NCBI GenBank assembly: GCA_035574275.1
Contig: DATLYY010000008.1
Location: forward strand, 1 to 56,059
DNA length: 56,059 nucleotides
Source: Verrucomicrobiia bacterium
GTDB lineage: Bacteria; Zixibacteria; MSB-5A5; DSPP01
Reading direction: 5' to 3'
Shown: one piece after another, positions 16,535 to 24,637 of the stretch
Numbering within the stretch: the stretch's first letter is position 1
Layout: each line of letters begins with the position of its first letter
Made by a program: the position numbers and the translations under genes
Notes under the pieces: generated by a model
What the model saw: only the letters and a program-made list of their open reading frames with translations
Databases searched by the model: none
What the model was told of the DNA's origin: nothing

Positions 16535-16558
16535 CGGCTTTCCGCAATCGGAAAGCCG
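16535..16558. other. Perfect hairpin in the leader of the HEAT/HD-GYP operon
   Basis: Ten-base arms (CGGCTTTCCG and its complement) surround CAAT, about 30 bases upstream of the HEAT gene start. On the plus strand a T-rich run follows, but no plus-strand gene is present. It may affect leader stability, or be another repeat. Confidence 0.55.
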
Positions 16559-16618
16559 TCCTTCTTTTTATCGGAAAAGCTTGCGAATTCTAAAGTTGCG
16601 GGGATTTCGAACGGACGA

Positions 16619-17038
16619 TTAGCCCGCCGCGTCAAAGGGCTTGGTCTCCGGCTTTTTCCGCCATCCCTGGGACATCAAATAGATGCCGAAAAGGGACATC
16701 GCCACCAGAAGCAGATTCAGATGCAGCCGGGAGAACATTTCCTTGCCGGTGGACATTCCCCAGACGGTCGGGGGAATCCGGTCAAAAAGCAGATTGCCAA
16801 AAATGAAGTTAATTACCACCAGCCAGAGGATGACCCCGCCGGCGATGAGCTGGCGCCGTTCCGGCTTGCGGGTCAAGAGAAAGAGGGCAAAAAACCCCCC
16901 CGCCAGGCCGCAGATTGTGGGAACGAACGCGAAAAATGGGGAATTGGTCGCCAGCCCGGTGATAAAAAGCCAGATGACCGATCCCAAAGCGCCCCCCATA
17001 ATGCCGATCGCCGCCCCTGCATTGTAGGTTTTTTCCAT
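16619..17038 (-). CDS. Small integral membrane protein, unknown function
   Basis: The 139-residue protein has four predicted hydrophobic segments: about residues 8-28, 33-55, 66-86 and 105-123. The ATG follows a weak leader. I do not recognise a family. It sits 62 bases downstream of glmS on the same strand and about 115 bases upstream of the HEAT gene. It has no catalytic motifs, so I assign no function. Confidence 0.65.
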   Translation of the reverse strand: MEKTYNAGAAIGIMGGALGSVIWLFITGLATNSPFFAFVPTICGLAGGFFALFLLTRKPERRQLIAGGVILWLVVINFIFGNLLFDRIPPTVWGMSTGKEMFSRLHLNLLLVAMSLFGIYLMSQGWRKKPETKPFDAAG

Positions 17039-17100
17039 ACTAAGTGTATCGGCAAATGGGAAGAAAGATTTTAGAGCGGGAAGCGGCTCGTGAACCGCCT

Positions 17101-18927
17101 TTATTCCACCGTGACGCTTTTCGCCAGATTTCTGGGCTGGTCCACGTTGCAGCCGCGCAAAACGGCGATGTGGTAGGCCAGAAGCTGGAGCGGAATAACC
17201 GAAAGCATCGGGGTCAAAACCGGCAAAGTCGGGGGAATGTAAATCACATGGTCGGCCAGACGGGCAATCTCCGTATCCCCTTCGGTCGCAACGGCAATCA
17301 CCTGCCCCCGGCGGGCTTTTATTTCCTGAATGTTGGAGACCACCTTGTCGTAAATCGGGTCTTTCAGGGCAATCACCACCACCGGCATGTTTTCGTCAAT
17401 CAGGGCAATCGGGCCGTGCTTCATTTCCGCCGCCGGATACCCTTCGGCGTGGATGTAGGAAATCTCCTTCAGCTTCAAAGCCCCTTCCAAGGCCACCGGG
17501 AAGTTGATGCCCCGACCCAAGTAAAGAAAATGCTCCTTGGTGTGGTATTTTTCCGCCAGCTTTTTAAGCTGGTCCTCCGTTCCGAGGATCTTTTGAACCA
17601 GAGCGGGGATCTTGTTGAGCTCGATGATAAATTCCCGCCCCCGCTCCAGGGACATTGTGCGGATGCGCCCCAAAAGCAGGGTAATCAAGGCCAAAGTCAT
17701 CACCTGCCCGGTGAAGGCCTTGGTGGAAGCAACCCCGATTTCCGGCCCGGCGTGGATATAGAGACCGCCGGAGGCCTCGCGGGCTATCGTGGAGCCGACC
17801 ACGTTGCAGATGGCCAAGACCTTCGCCCCCCGGCTTTTGGCTTCCCGCTGCGCAGCCGACGTATCCGCCGTCTCCCCCGATTGGGAAATGGCGAAAACGA
17901 TGGTTCCGGGATTCACCACCGGCGAGCGGTAGCGGAACTCGGAGGCGTATTCCACCTCCACCGGGATGCGGGCGATTTCCTCCAGCATATATTCGCCGAC
18001 CAAGGCGGAATGCCAGGAGGTGCCGCAGGCGGTGATGATGATCCGGTCTATATCCGCCAGCTCTTGCGGGGAAAGATGCAAGCCGGAAAGCCGCGCGGTG
18101 CCGTCGGTAAAGTTCAAGCGCCCGCGCAAACAGTTTTCCAGCGTGGTCGGCTGCTCGAAAATCTCCTTTTGCATAAAATGGGAAAACCCCTCTTTTTCCG
18201 CCTCCTCCAAGCTCCAGGAGATTTCTTCCAGCTTGGGGGTCACTTCCACTTTGTTTATGGTGGAAACGGAGAAACCGTCCTTGCGCACCCGGGCCACCTC
18301 TTTGTCTTCGAGATAAACCACCTGGTTGGTGTGGCGCAAAACGGCGGCGGCATCCGAGGCGACGAAGTTTTCCTTTTCCCCGCGGGCGATTAGAATGGGG
18401 GAACCCCGCCGCGCGGCGATGATTTCATCCGGGCAATCCTCGTGCAGAACGGCAATGCCGTAGGTTCCCTCCACTTTGGTCAAGGCTTCCCGCACGGCGT
18501 CCAGCAAATCCCCGTCGTAGTTTTCTTCAATCAGATGCGCCAGAACTTCCGTGTCCGTTTCCGTGCGGAAGATATGCCCCTTTTCCGCCAGAACCTCCCG
18601 CAGAGTTTTATAGTTTTCGATGATGCCGTTGTGAATCAGGGCCAGCTTTCCCTTGCAGTCGGTATGGGGATGGGCGTTGGAATCGTTCGGCTCCCCGTGG
18701 GTGGCCCAGCGGGTGTGGGCAAAACCGATGCTGGAGGAAAAGTTGTTCCCTTCCAAAATTTTGTCCAGAACGGCGATTTTGCCGGCCGCTTTTTTGATGA
18801 CGAGCTTTCCCTTTTCCAAAAAGGCGACGCCGGCCGAATCGTACCCCCGGTATTCCAGCCGGTGAATCCCTTCCATCAAAATCGGGAGCGCCTTTTTCTC
18901 CCCCACGTAAGCCACAATGCCGCACAT
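17101..18927 (-). CDS. glmS: Glutamine-fructose-6-phosphate aminotransferase
   Basis: This 608-residue enzyme makes glucosamine-6-phosphate, the first step towards UDP-GlcNAc for peptidoglycan and LPS. The N-terminal glutaminase begins MCGIVAYVG with the catalytic Cys2, followed by HRLEYRGYDSAG and HTRWATHG. Two SIS sugar-isomerase domains follow, with SQSGETADT and STKAFTGQ motifs. The C-terminal NVDQPRNLAKSVTVE is the usual end. It is full length. It follows glmM by 11 bases; that gap is too short for a glmS ribozyme. Confidence 0.97.
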   Translation of the reverse strand: MCGIVAYVGEKKALPILMEGIHRLEYRGYDSAGVAFLEKGKLVIKKAAGKIAVLDKILEGNNFSSSIGFAHTRWATHGEPNDSNAHPHTDCKGKLALIHNGIIENYKTLREVLAEKGHIFRTETDTEVLAHLIEENYDGDLLDAVREALTKVEGTYGIAVLHEDCPDEIIAARRGSPILIARGEKENFVASDAAAVLRHTNQVVYLEDKEVARVRKDGFSVSTINKVEVTPKLEEISWSLEEAEKEGFSHFMQKEIFEQPTTLENCLRGRLNFTDGTARLSGLHLSPQELADIDRIIITACGTSWHSALVGEYMLEEIARIPVEVEYASEFRYRSPVVNPGTIVFAISQSGETADTSAAQREAKSRGAKVLAICNVVGSTIAREASGGLYIHAGPEIGVASTKAFTGQVMTLALITLLLGRIRTMSLERGREFIIELNKIPALVQKILGTEDQLKKLAEKYHTKEHFLYLGRGINFPVALEGALKLKEISYIHAEGYPAAEMKHGPIALIDENMPVVVIALKDPIYDKVVSNIQEIKARRGQVIAVATEGDTEIARLADHVIYIPPTLPVLTPMLSVIPLQLLAYHIAVLRGCNVDQPRNLAKSVTVE

Positions 18928-18938
18928 AAGTGTTTTCC

Positions 18939-20291
18939 CTAACCGGTTAACAGTTTTTTAAGTTCCCGGGCCTTGGTTTCCGCCCAATCCGGCCGGCCTT
19001 CGACCGCCAGCCGCCAAATCGGCTCGGTGTTGGAAAGCCGCACCTGAAACCAGCCCTCCGGAAAGCCGAGCCACAGCCCGTCTCTTTTATCTTTTCGGCC
19101 CTTTCGATGCAATTTTTCAATTTTCACCAGTTTCCCCTTTATATCCGACTTGGGGGTTAAAGTTCCCTTGGCCTTAATAAAGCTAAAGCGGGGGAGAGCG
19201 TCAACCGCCTGCGCCAGCGTTCTGCCGCTTTCGGCCAGATGCGAAAGCACCAAAGCCGCCCCCACCAAGGCATCCCGCCCCGGATGCAGTTGGGGCAGGA
19301 TCACGCCCCCGTTCCCTTCGCCGCCGATAACGCCGCGGTATTTTTTCAAAGCCAAGGCCACATGCGCTTCCCCAACCGGCGTACGGTAGCATTTTTGACC
19401 GTATTTCTTGGCAACCTCGTCGTTCATTTGCGAAGTGGACAGATTCACAGCCACCGGCCCGGGCGTTTGGGACAAAACATAATCGACCGCCAAAGCCAAA
19501 GTGTATTCTTCTCCAATTGCTTTGCCCGCCTCCGAAACCAAAGCCAGCCGGTCGGCATCCGGATCGGTTGCCATACCCAGTTCGGCGTCCAATTCACGGA
19601 CTTTTGCTTCCAACTGGCCCAGATTTTCCGGCACCGGCTCCGGATTATGGGGAAAACGGCCGTCCGGGGTTGTGTTGATAGCGGCAACTTCACATCCCAT
19701 CCGTTTCAAAAGCAACGGCAGAGCGTAGTATCCGGCCCCATTGACGCAATCAATGGCAATTTTGAAACGTCGGGCGGCGATTTTTTCTTTTTTCACCAAT
19801 CCGAGAGCCAAAATTTTCTCGATATGCGCTTCCACCGCCCCTTCCCAGCTTGCCTTTTTTCCTTGTTTGCCGGAACCCTTTCGAACCCGTGACGTTTTTG
19901 TCAATTTTTTTAACTTTTCCACCTGTTGCGGATTTAAAAAAGTGCTTTCCGGCCCAAAGAATTTGAGCGCGTTCCATTCCGCCGGGTTATGGCTGGCAGT
20001 GACCATAACCCCGCCGGCCAGTTTTTTCTCCAAAATGGCCATTTCGAGGGTGGGCGTCGGCACGATTCCTAGCATCAAAACATCGATTCCCGCCGCCATC
20101 AGGTTGTCGACCACCAGATTTTCGATGGCCACACCCGAAGGGCGGGTATCCCGCCCGACGGCCACCGTTCCTTTTTTGACCAACCGGGCGAAAGCGGAAG
20201 TGTAGGTGGTTATAATCTCCGGCGTCAGCGATTCGCCTACGATGCCGCGTATGCCGGAGACGGAAACGAGGGGCGCTGGCTTTGATTCCAC
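18939..20291 (-). CDS. glmM: Phosphoglucosamine mutase / phosphohexomutase
   Basis: This 450-residue alpha-D-phosphohexomutase carries TASHNP with the phosphorylated Ser100, the metal-binding DPDADR loop (Asp243, Asp245, Asp247) and the GEGNGGV sugar-binding loop. The C-terminal SNTEPIWRLAVEG phosphate-binding loop is present. GlmM converts glucosamine-6-phosphate to glucosamine-1-phosphate, and the adjacent glmS makes that role the best fit. The sequence is somewhat like archaeal and FCB-type mutases that also accept other sugars, so phosphomannomutase activity cannot be excluded. Confidence 0.88.
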   Translation of the reverse strand: MESKPAPLVSVSGIRGIVGESLTPEIITTYTSAFARLVKKGTVAVGRDTRPSGVAIENLVVDNLMAAGIDVLMLGIVPTPTLEMAILEKKLAGGVMVTASHNPAEWNALKFFGPESTFLNPQQVEKLKKLTKTSRVRKGSGKQGKKASWEGAVEAHIEKILALGLVKKEKIAARRFKIAIDCVNGAGYYALPLLLKRMGCEVAAINTTPDGRFPHNPEPVPENLGQLEAKVRELDAELGMATDPDADRLALVSEAGKAIGEEYTLALAVDYVLSQTPGPVAVNLSTSQMNDEVAKKYGQKCYRTPVGEAHVALALKKYRGVIGGEGNGGVILPQLHPGRDALVGAALVLSHLAESGRTLAQAVDALPRFSFIKAKGTLTPKSDIKGKLVKIEKLHRKGRKDKRDGLWLGFPEGWFQVRLSNTEPIWRLAVEGRPDWAETKARELKKLLTG

Positions 20292-20349
20292 AGTGCGAAA
20301 TTAGAGCCGATTTCCGTTTTTGTCAAAGAAGGTTATATTGGGGGCAAAC

Positions 20350-20423
20350 GGGCGGTTAGCTCAGTTGGTTAGAGCGTCTGCCTTACACGCAGAAGGTCAG
20401 AGGTTCGAGTCCTCTCCCGCCCA
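20350..20423 (+). tRNA. tRNA-Val (anticodon TAC)
   Basis: The 74-base cloverleaf has a D-arm (GCTC...GAGC), an anticodon stem TCTGC/GCAGA with loop CTTACAC and anticodon TAC at 20384-20386, and a T-arm AGAGG/CCTCT with TTCGAGT. The acceptor stem has six good pairs and a T-C mismatch at pair 7-66. CCA is not encoded. It reads valine GTA and related codons. Confidence 0.95.
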
Positions 20424-20472
20424 GTTTAAGACAGGGATTAGTGATTGGGGATTAGTAAAAACTGGATTAAAG

Positions 20473-21252
20473 CTACTCCACTCTAAAAATAACCGAGTCG
20501 ATATACCAAGCCTTTGTCGGTTTCTGGTTGTAAATCGCGGGTTTAAAAAAGTATTGTTTTGTAGCTGTTATAGCAGATTCATAAAAAATCTCATTGGAGC
20601 CTTCCAAAATAATATTCTTTTCTACACGGCCGACCGAATCAACCAACAACCCCAAAACCACACGACCCCAAATCTTATTTATTCGGGCAATCGCCGGATA
20701 CTCGGGTTCGATTCTCTGAATTAAAATCGGTTTTTCATCAAAGGGAGGCTTAGCAAAAACTATGGCAGTCGTATCGAGGGTGAGATCCATAGGTATATCT
20801 ATACGTACCCCAGCCTCATTCTGTTCCTTCGTCTTACTAATAGAAACCGAATCCTTAGGGCTTTCAATATTAGGTTTTGTATTAGCGTTCAAGTACGTTT
20901 TTTTCCACAAATAAAAAGCCATCGGAATGTTATACCAAAATTTTATCGGTTTTTCATTTTGAATGACGGGTTTAAAAAGCCATTGCTTCGCCGCTTCCAC
21001 AGCCGCCTTGTTAAAAATCTCGTTTTCACATTTAACTACCCTTGCAGTTTCCACAACACCTGTATCTCCGACTCGAACAGCCACGACAACCTGACCTTCG
21101 ATTTTCTCTTCATAGGCCTCTTTAGGATAAATTGCCTCAACCTTCTTCAAAACGACTGGCTCCTCATCTATCGCTGTTATCCCGTCAGACGCATTTACAA
21201 AACCAAAAAAGAATAGAGGCAAAAACAAGCTGATAAAAATCCTTCTCTTCAC
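20473..21252 (-). CDS. Exported protein with two TonB C-terminal-like domains
   Basis: This 259-residue protein has a signal peptide (about residues 1-21), then two copies of a TonB-C-like domain at about residues 33-110 and 170-255. Each copy has the P-x-YP-x-A start (IYPKEAYEE, EYPAIARIN), a G-x-V strand and an aromatic-rich KPAIYNQKP-type end. Real TonB has one such domain and an inner-membrane anchor. Here there is no proline-rich linker, and the leader looks cleavable. The start is GTG 21252 with AAAGGA upstream. The gene is visibly more AT-rich than its neighbours, which suggests acquisition or different constraint. No TonB function should be assumed. Confidence 0.75.
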   Translation of the reverse strand: MKRRIFISLFLPLFFFGFVNASDGITAIDEEPVVLKKVEAIYPKEAYEEKIEGQVVVAVRVGDTGVVETARVVKCENEIFNKAAVEAAKQWLFKPVIQNEKPIKFWYNIPMAFYLWKKTYLNANTKPNIESPKDSVSISKTKEQNEAGVRIDIPMDLTLDTTAIVFAKPPFDEKPILIQRIEPEYPAIARINKIWGRVVLGLLVDSVGRVEKNIILEGSNEIFYESAITATKQYFFKPAIYNQKPTKAWYIDSVIFRVE

Positions 21253-21307
21253 CGGTTCATTCCTTTACGAAAGATATACGCTGTTAAAGTAGTAAGACGA
21301 TAAATAA

Positions 21308-21338
21308 AAAAAAGCCCTCCTCGGCGGAGGGCTTTTTT
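21308..21338 (-). terminator. Terminator of the upstream Cys-rich gene
   Basis: Perfect arms AAAAAAGCCCTCC and its complement flank a TCGGC loop, with a U-tract in the minus-strand transcript. It lies just downstream of the 21353-21907 gene. The core is identical to that of the terminator at 22024-22053. Confidence 0.9.
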
Positions 21339-21352
21339 GGGGCAAACCCCTA

Positions 21353-21907
21353 TTAGTATTTCTTTTTCTCCGTCGTGGCCGGCTTGATTTCCTTCGAACC
21401 ATCCATCTCAGCCATCATCGTCACGCACAGCGCGTGAAAGTCCGATATCTTGGCCTGAACGGCAGGGTCGCTGGACGAAAACACCAGCAAATCGCCGGTT
21501 TCGGTCTTGCCGTAGCTTGCCTGCGCCCCGGCTTTCACCACACCGCGCATACTCCGGCAATGCTCGCACAGGTCGGTTTTGGCTTGGTCGTCGGTCATTT
21601 GCACAGCCGTTGCAAAGCCCGCGCTCCACTTATCACAAAGCCCGTGGTAGGTGGCCACCAGCTTGGGGTCGGTGATCGTGCCGGTCATCGCCATTCCGTT
21701 GTCCAGCTTTATCACTTCCATTTTCGTTACCGGCATCAACTGCTCCATCGAGCCGACCATATTTTTACAGACCGCGCACTTCATCGCTTCGGCTTTGAAT
21801 TGCTCCATCATCTTGGGGTCCATCGTCCCTTTTTTGGCATCCCCGGCCCAAACCAGAGCGAAAGCCAAAACGACAAAGAGCGCTGACAGTATGACTTTTT
21901 TGGTCAT
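21353..21907 (-). CDS. Exported Cys-rich protein, paralogue A
   Basis: The 184-residue protein begins at ATG 21907 behind an AAGGAGGTG site; an in-frame GTG at 21916 lies in that site and is unlikely to be the start. A signal peptide (about residues 1-22, ending VWAGD) is followed by KCAVCKN (CxxC) and later DLCEHCRSMR (CxxC), with single Cys residues between and after (GLCDKW, HALCVTM). The C-terminus is basic. The spacing suggests metal or disulfide chemistry, but CxxC without a following His is not a c-type heme site. I do not recognise the family. Its paralogue follows upstream. Confidence 0.75.
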   Translation of the reverse strand: MTKKVILSALFVVLAFALVWAGDAKKGTMDPKMMEQFKAEAMKCAVCKNMVGSMEQLMPVTKMEVIKLDNGMAMTGTITDPKLVATYHGLCDKWSAGFATAVQMTDDQAKTDLCEHCRSMRGVVKAGAQASYGKTETGDLLVFSSSDPAVQAKISDFHALCVTMMAEMDGSKEIKPATTEKKKY

Positions 21908-22023
21908 TATTTTCACCTCCTTATGGGATTGAAAAACATCGCGTACGTCAAAAAAGTTCCTCCAACAGTCATTTATACGGGTGGAATTAAAATCGTTCCA
22001 AAGTAATTGTCAACGATTCAAAT

Positions 22024-22053
22024 AAAAAAAGCCCTCCTCGGCGGAGGGCTTTT
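22024..22053 (-). terminator. Terminator of Cys-rich paralogue B
   Basis: GCCCTCC and GGAGGGC arms with a TCGGC loop, and an A-run at 22024-22030 that gives the U-tract on the minus strand. The core is the same as in the terminator at 21308-21338, consistent with duplication of the whole transcription unit. Confidence 0.9.
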
Positions 22054-22066
22054 GGGTGTAATCGGA

Positions 22067-22612
22067 TTAGTATTTCTTGGCCGTGGTTTTGGCACCAGCA
22101 GCCGGGGTTTCCATCGAGGCGGCCATCATCGCGCACTTCTCGTGGAGGGTGGTAAGCTGGGTCTGAACGCCGGGGTCGGAAGAGGTTAAAACCATCACGC
22201 TCCCGTTTTTGGTGTCCCCGTAGCTCATATGCGCGCCAGCCTTCATTGCCGTGCGCATATCCTGGCAGAACTGGCACAGGTCGGTTTTCGCCTGTTCATC
22301 GCTCCAGCCAAGCGTGGCTTCGCCCGCCTTGTTGGCGGCGTTGCAGGCGGCGTGGAAGGCCGCAACTTTTGCGGCGTCGCTGCTCTTCACCCAGTGGCGG
22401 ATAGCCAGACCGTCATTGAGCTTGGCCGCTTCCATGCCCATTGGGCCGATTTCGTCCATGTGCATGGCCACGTTCTTACAAACCGCGCACTTCATCATCT
22501 CGGCTTTCATTTGCTCCATTTGAGCGTTGCCGGCGGCTTTTTTATCGCCGGCCCAAACGAGACCGATTGCCAGAATGACAAAGAGCGCTGCGGTTAAGAC
22601 TTTTTTAGTCAT
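22067..22612 (-). CDS. Exported Cys-rich protein, paralogue B
   Basis: The 181-residue protein starts at ATG 22612 with a perfect AAGGAGGTG site. The signal peptide (MTKKVLTAALFVILAIGLVW, ending AGDK) closely matches that of paralogue A. KCAVCKN and DLCQFCQDMR keep the two CxxC positions, and further Cys residues match A in order. Between them the sequences have diverged. The pair looks like a tandem duplication including leader and terminator. The localisation is probably periplasmic. The function is unknown. Confidence 0.78.
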   Translation of the reverse strand: MTKKVLTAALFVILAIGLVWAGDKKAAGNAQMEQMKAEMMKCAVCKNVAMHMDEIGPMGMEAAKLNDGLAIRHWVKSSDAAKVAAFHAACNAANKAGEATLGWSDEQAKTDLCQFCQDMRTAMKAGAHMSYGDTKNGSVMVLTSSDPGVQTQLTTLHEKCAMMAASMETPAAGAKTTAKKY

Positions 22613-22750
22613 TTTTTCACCTCCTTTATGAGATAGAGAAAACATTGCAGGTTTCAAAAATGTTCCTCCAACATTCATTTATACTGCGGGAATTAAATTC
22701 GTTCCCAACTAAATGTCAACCAGCCGGAAAACTCCGGGTTTTCGGGATGC

Positions 22751-23383
22751 CTAACCGTTCGGTTTTATTTCCCCCGTTTTGGGACGGACGAGGTCAAAGA
22801 TGTCCGTTACCCGGCAGTAGGAAGAACCGGCCAGGCGGCCGATGGGGGCCAGCTTTTTCAAGTCGATGCGGAAATTGTCGAACAGTTCATCGGCTACGTG
22901 AAACAAAACCACTTCGCCGATAACCACCGTGCCGCCCAAAGGTCCGGTTCCCACCGTGACCATTTGGAGCAGTTTGCATTCCATATTGATGGGGGATTCT
23001 TTGACCCGGGGCGGTTTTACTTTTTGCGAGGGAACGGGGGTCAGGCCCGACTCGGCAAACTCGCTTATCTCCGGCGGAAATTCAGCCGAAGTCAAATTCA
23101 TCTTTTCAGCGATCGCTTCGGTGACAACGTTCACCACGAATTCACGGGTGGCGGTGATGTTCCGCAGGGTGTCTTTGGTCTTGCTGTCCGAGGCGCGGAC
23201 GAGCGGGCAAAACAACACCGCGGGGGGATTGCCGGAAACGCCGTTGAAAAAGGAAAAGGGGGCCAAGTTCGTGGCCCCCTCCGAGTTTTGGGTGGAGACA
23301 AAGGCGATGGGCCGGGGAACAATCGACCCAATCATCAACTTATAGATGTTTTTTGGGTCGTTGGCCTTGGGGTCTATAATCAC
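22751..23383 (-). CDS. Flavin reductase-like FMN-binding protein
   Basis: The 210-residue split-barrel protein matches the flavin reductase family: GSIVPRPIAFVST near the start, TNLAPFSFFNGVS, an NPP strand, and a VIGEVVLFHV strand near residue 155. Members bind FMN and reduce flavins or act as small oxidoreductases. The start (ATG 23383) overlaps the homogentisate dioxygenase stop by four bases, so it is the last gene of the tyrosine operon. A partner oxygenase needing reduced flavin is not obvious in the cluster. Confidence 0.85.
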   Translation of the reverse strand: MIIDPKANDPKNIYKLMIGSIVPRPIAFVSTQNSEGATNLAPFSFFNGVSGNPPAVLFCPLVRASDSKTKDTLRNITATREFVVNVVTEAIAEKMNLTSAEFPPEISEFAESGLTPVPSQKVKPPRVKESPINMECKLLQMVTVGTGPLGGTVVIGEVVLFHVADELFDNFRIDLKKLAPIGRLAGSSYCRVTDIFDLVRPKTGEIKPNG

Positions 23384-24597
23384 CCCTTTTTGGCTCCCAC
23401 CGGCTTTTTGCTGTTCCCCGGGGTTTTTCCCGTCTTGGCCATCGCCGTGGCGGCCGCTTTGACCGCTTCGGCCGGACGGTGGGGAGCCGGCTTTTTCACA
23501 TCCTCCAGCCAGGACTTCCAGTATTCCTTCCAGTCCACCGCTTCACCCGCGGGGGTCAGATGCAAGGGGTTCAAGCCGTCTAACATCACGGCATATTCAT
23601 CCGTTTCTGTTTTGGTCGCCTGCGCCAAGCGGGCCTGCGGATGGGGACCGTGGTGGATGCCGCGCGGGTGCAAGGTCAGCATCCCGGCGTAAATGTTGTG
23701 CCGGGAAAAGAAATTCCCCTCGTGGTAGAAAATCACCTCGTCGTAGTCAGTATTCCGGTGGAAAAACGGCACCTTCACCGCTTCCGGATCCTGCTCTAAG
23801 GGGCGGGGCAGAAAGGAGCAGACCACCGCCCCTTGGGTGACGAAGGTGGTGTGGGCCGAGGGGGGCAGATGCGCTCGGTGGCTCATAATCGGCCGGATGT
23901 CCCGCATATTGATTTTCCATACGGTCAAATCCCCCTTCCAACCCACCACGTCCAGCGGGTTGAAGGGATAGAAAAGGGAGGAGTACTCCCCGTCCGCCTT
24001 GACGCGCACTTCCCATTCCCGCTCCTCGTTAATCGGCTGCGGTTCGGGGGTGGTAACGACGGCCGGGTCGTAGAGGGCATGCTGTCCCAAAAGCCCCTTT
24101 TCCGGCTCTTCAAATTCAGTTTTCGACTCCATTACCAAAAAGAAATTATCCTTCGTTTGGGGAACGATGCGGTGGGTGACCGAACGGGGGACGATGAGGT
24201 AATCTCCCGGCTCAAAATCCAAAGGTCCGAAATCGGACTCCAAGCGCCCCTTGCCGCGATGCACGAACCAGAGCTCATCCCCGTCCGCGTTGCGCCGGTA
24301 AAACGGCATCGGCTCTGTGCGGCGGGAAACGTAGAGGATAATGTCGTTGTTCCCCATAAAGGCGACTGGCTCCCCTTTGGCGCTTTTCTGGTCGGCCGGC
24401 TCCAGCTTGTTCAAATCCAAACAGTGGGGACGCAGTTTTCCTTCAAAACGAATCCAAGCGGTCGGCGGATGGGTGTGATAGAGATGGGCCGACTTGCCGT
24501 AAAACCCCTTGCGGCCGTGCTCTTCTTCAAACGTCCCTTCCGGCAGCCCCACGTGGGCCTGCTGGGCGGCTTTTCCTTTTTTCAATGGGTAATTCAT
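23380..24597 (-). CDS. hmgA: Homogentisate 1,2-dioxygenase
   Basis: This 405-residue cupin-type dioxygenase opens the homogentisate ring to maleylacetoacetate in tyrosine catabolism. It has the conserved FFHRNTDYDEVIFYHEG stretch with metal ligand His280 and the acidic Asp286/Glu287, and HPRGIHHGPHP with His315/316. Length and order match the bacterial family. An AAAGGAG site precedes the ATG. The last 40 residues are a proline/lysine-rich tail not needed for the fold. Neighbours HPPD and fumarylacetoacetase confirm the pathway. Confidence 0.92.
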   Translation of the reverse strand: MNYPLKKGKAAQQAHVGLPEGTFEEEHGRKGFYGKSAHLYHTHPPTAWIRFEGKLRPHCLDLNKLEPADQKSAKGEPVAFMGNNDIILYVSRRTEPMPFYRRNADGDELWFVHRGKGRLESDFGPLDFEPGDYLIVPRSVTHRIVPQTKDNFFLVMESKTEFEEPEKGLLGQHALYDPAVVTTPEPQPINEEREWEVRVKADGEYSSLFYPFNPLDVVGWKGDLTVWKINMRDIRPIMSHRAHLPPSAHTTFVTQGAVVCSFLPRPLEQDPEAVKVPFFHRNTDYDEVIFYHEGNFFSRHNIYAGMLTLHPRGIHHGPHPQARLAQATKTETDEYAVMLDGLNPLHLTPAGEAVDWKEYWKSWLEDVKKPAPHRPAEAVKAAATAMAKTGKTPGNSKKPVGAKKG

Positions 24598-24637
24598 GAC
24601 TTGCTCCTTTCGATACCGCCTGAAGTTTGCAACCTCT

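Noticed and set aside
14043-18393. Several long plus-strand frames (14043-15248, 15668-17074, 17044-18393)
   Set aside because: They are antisense to the HD-GYP, HEAT and glmS genes, which have clear motifs.
18928-18938. glmS ribozyme upstream of glmS
   Set aside because: The gap to glmM is only 11 bases.
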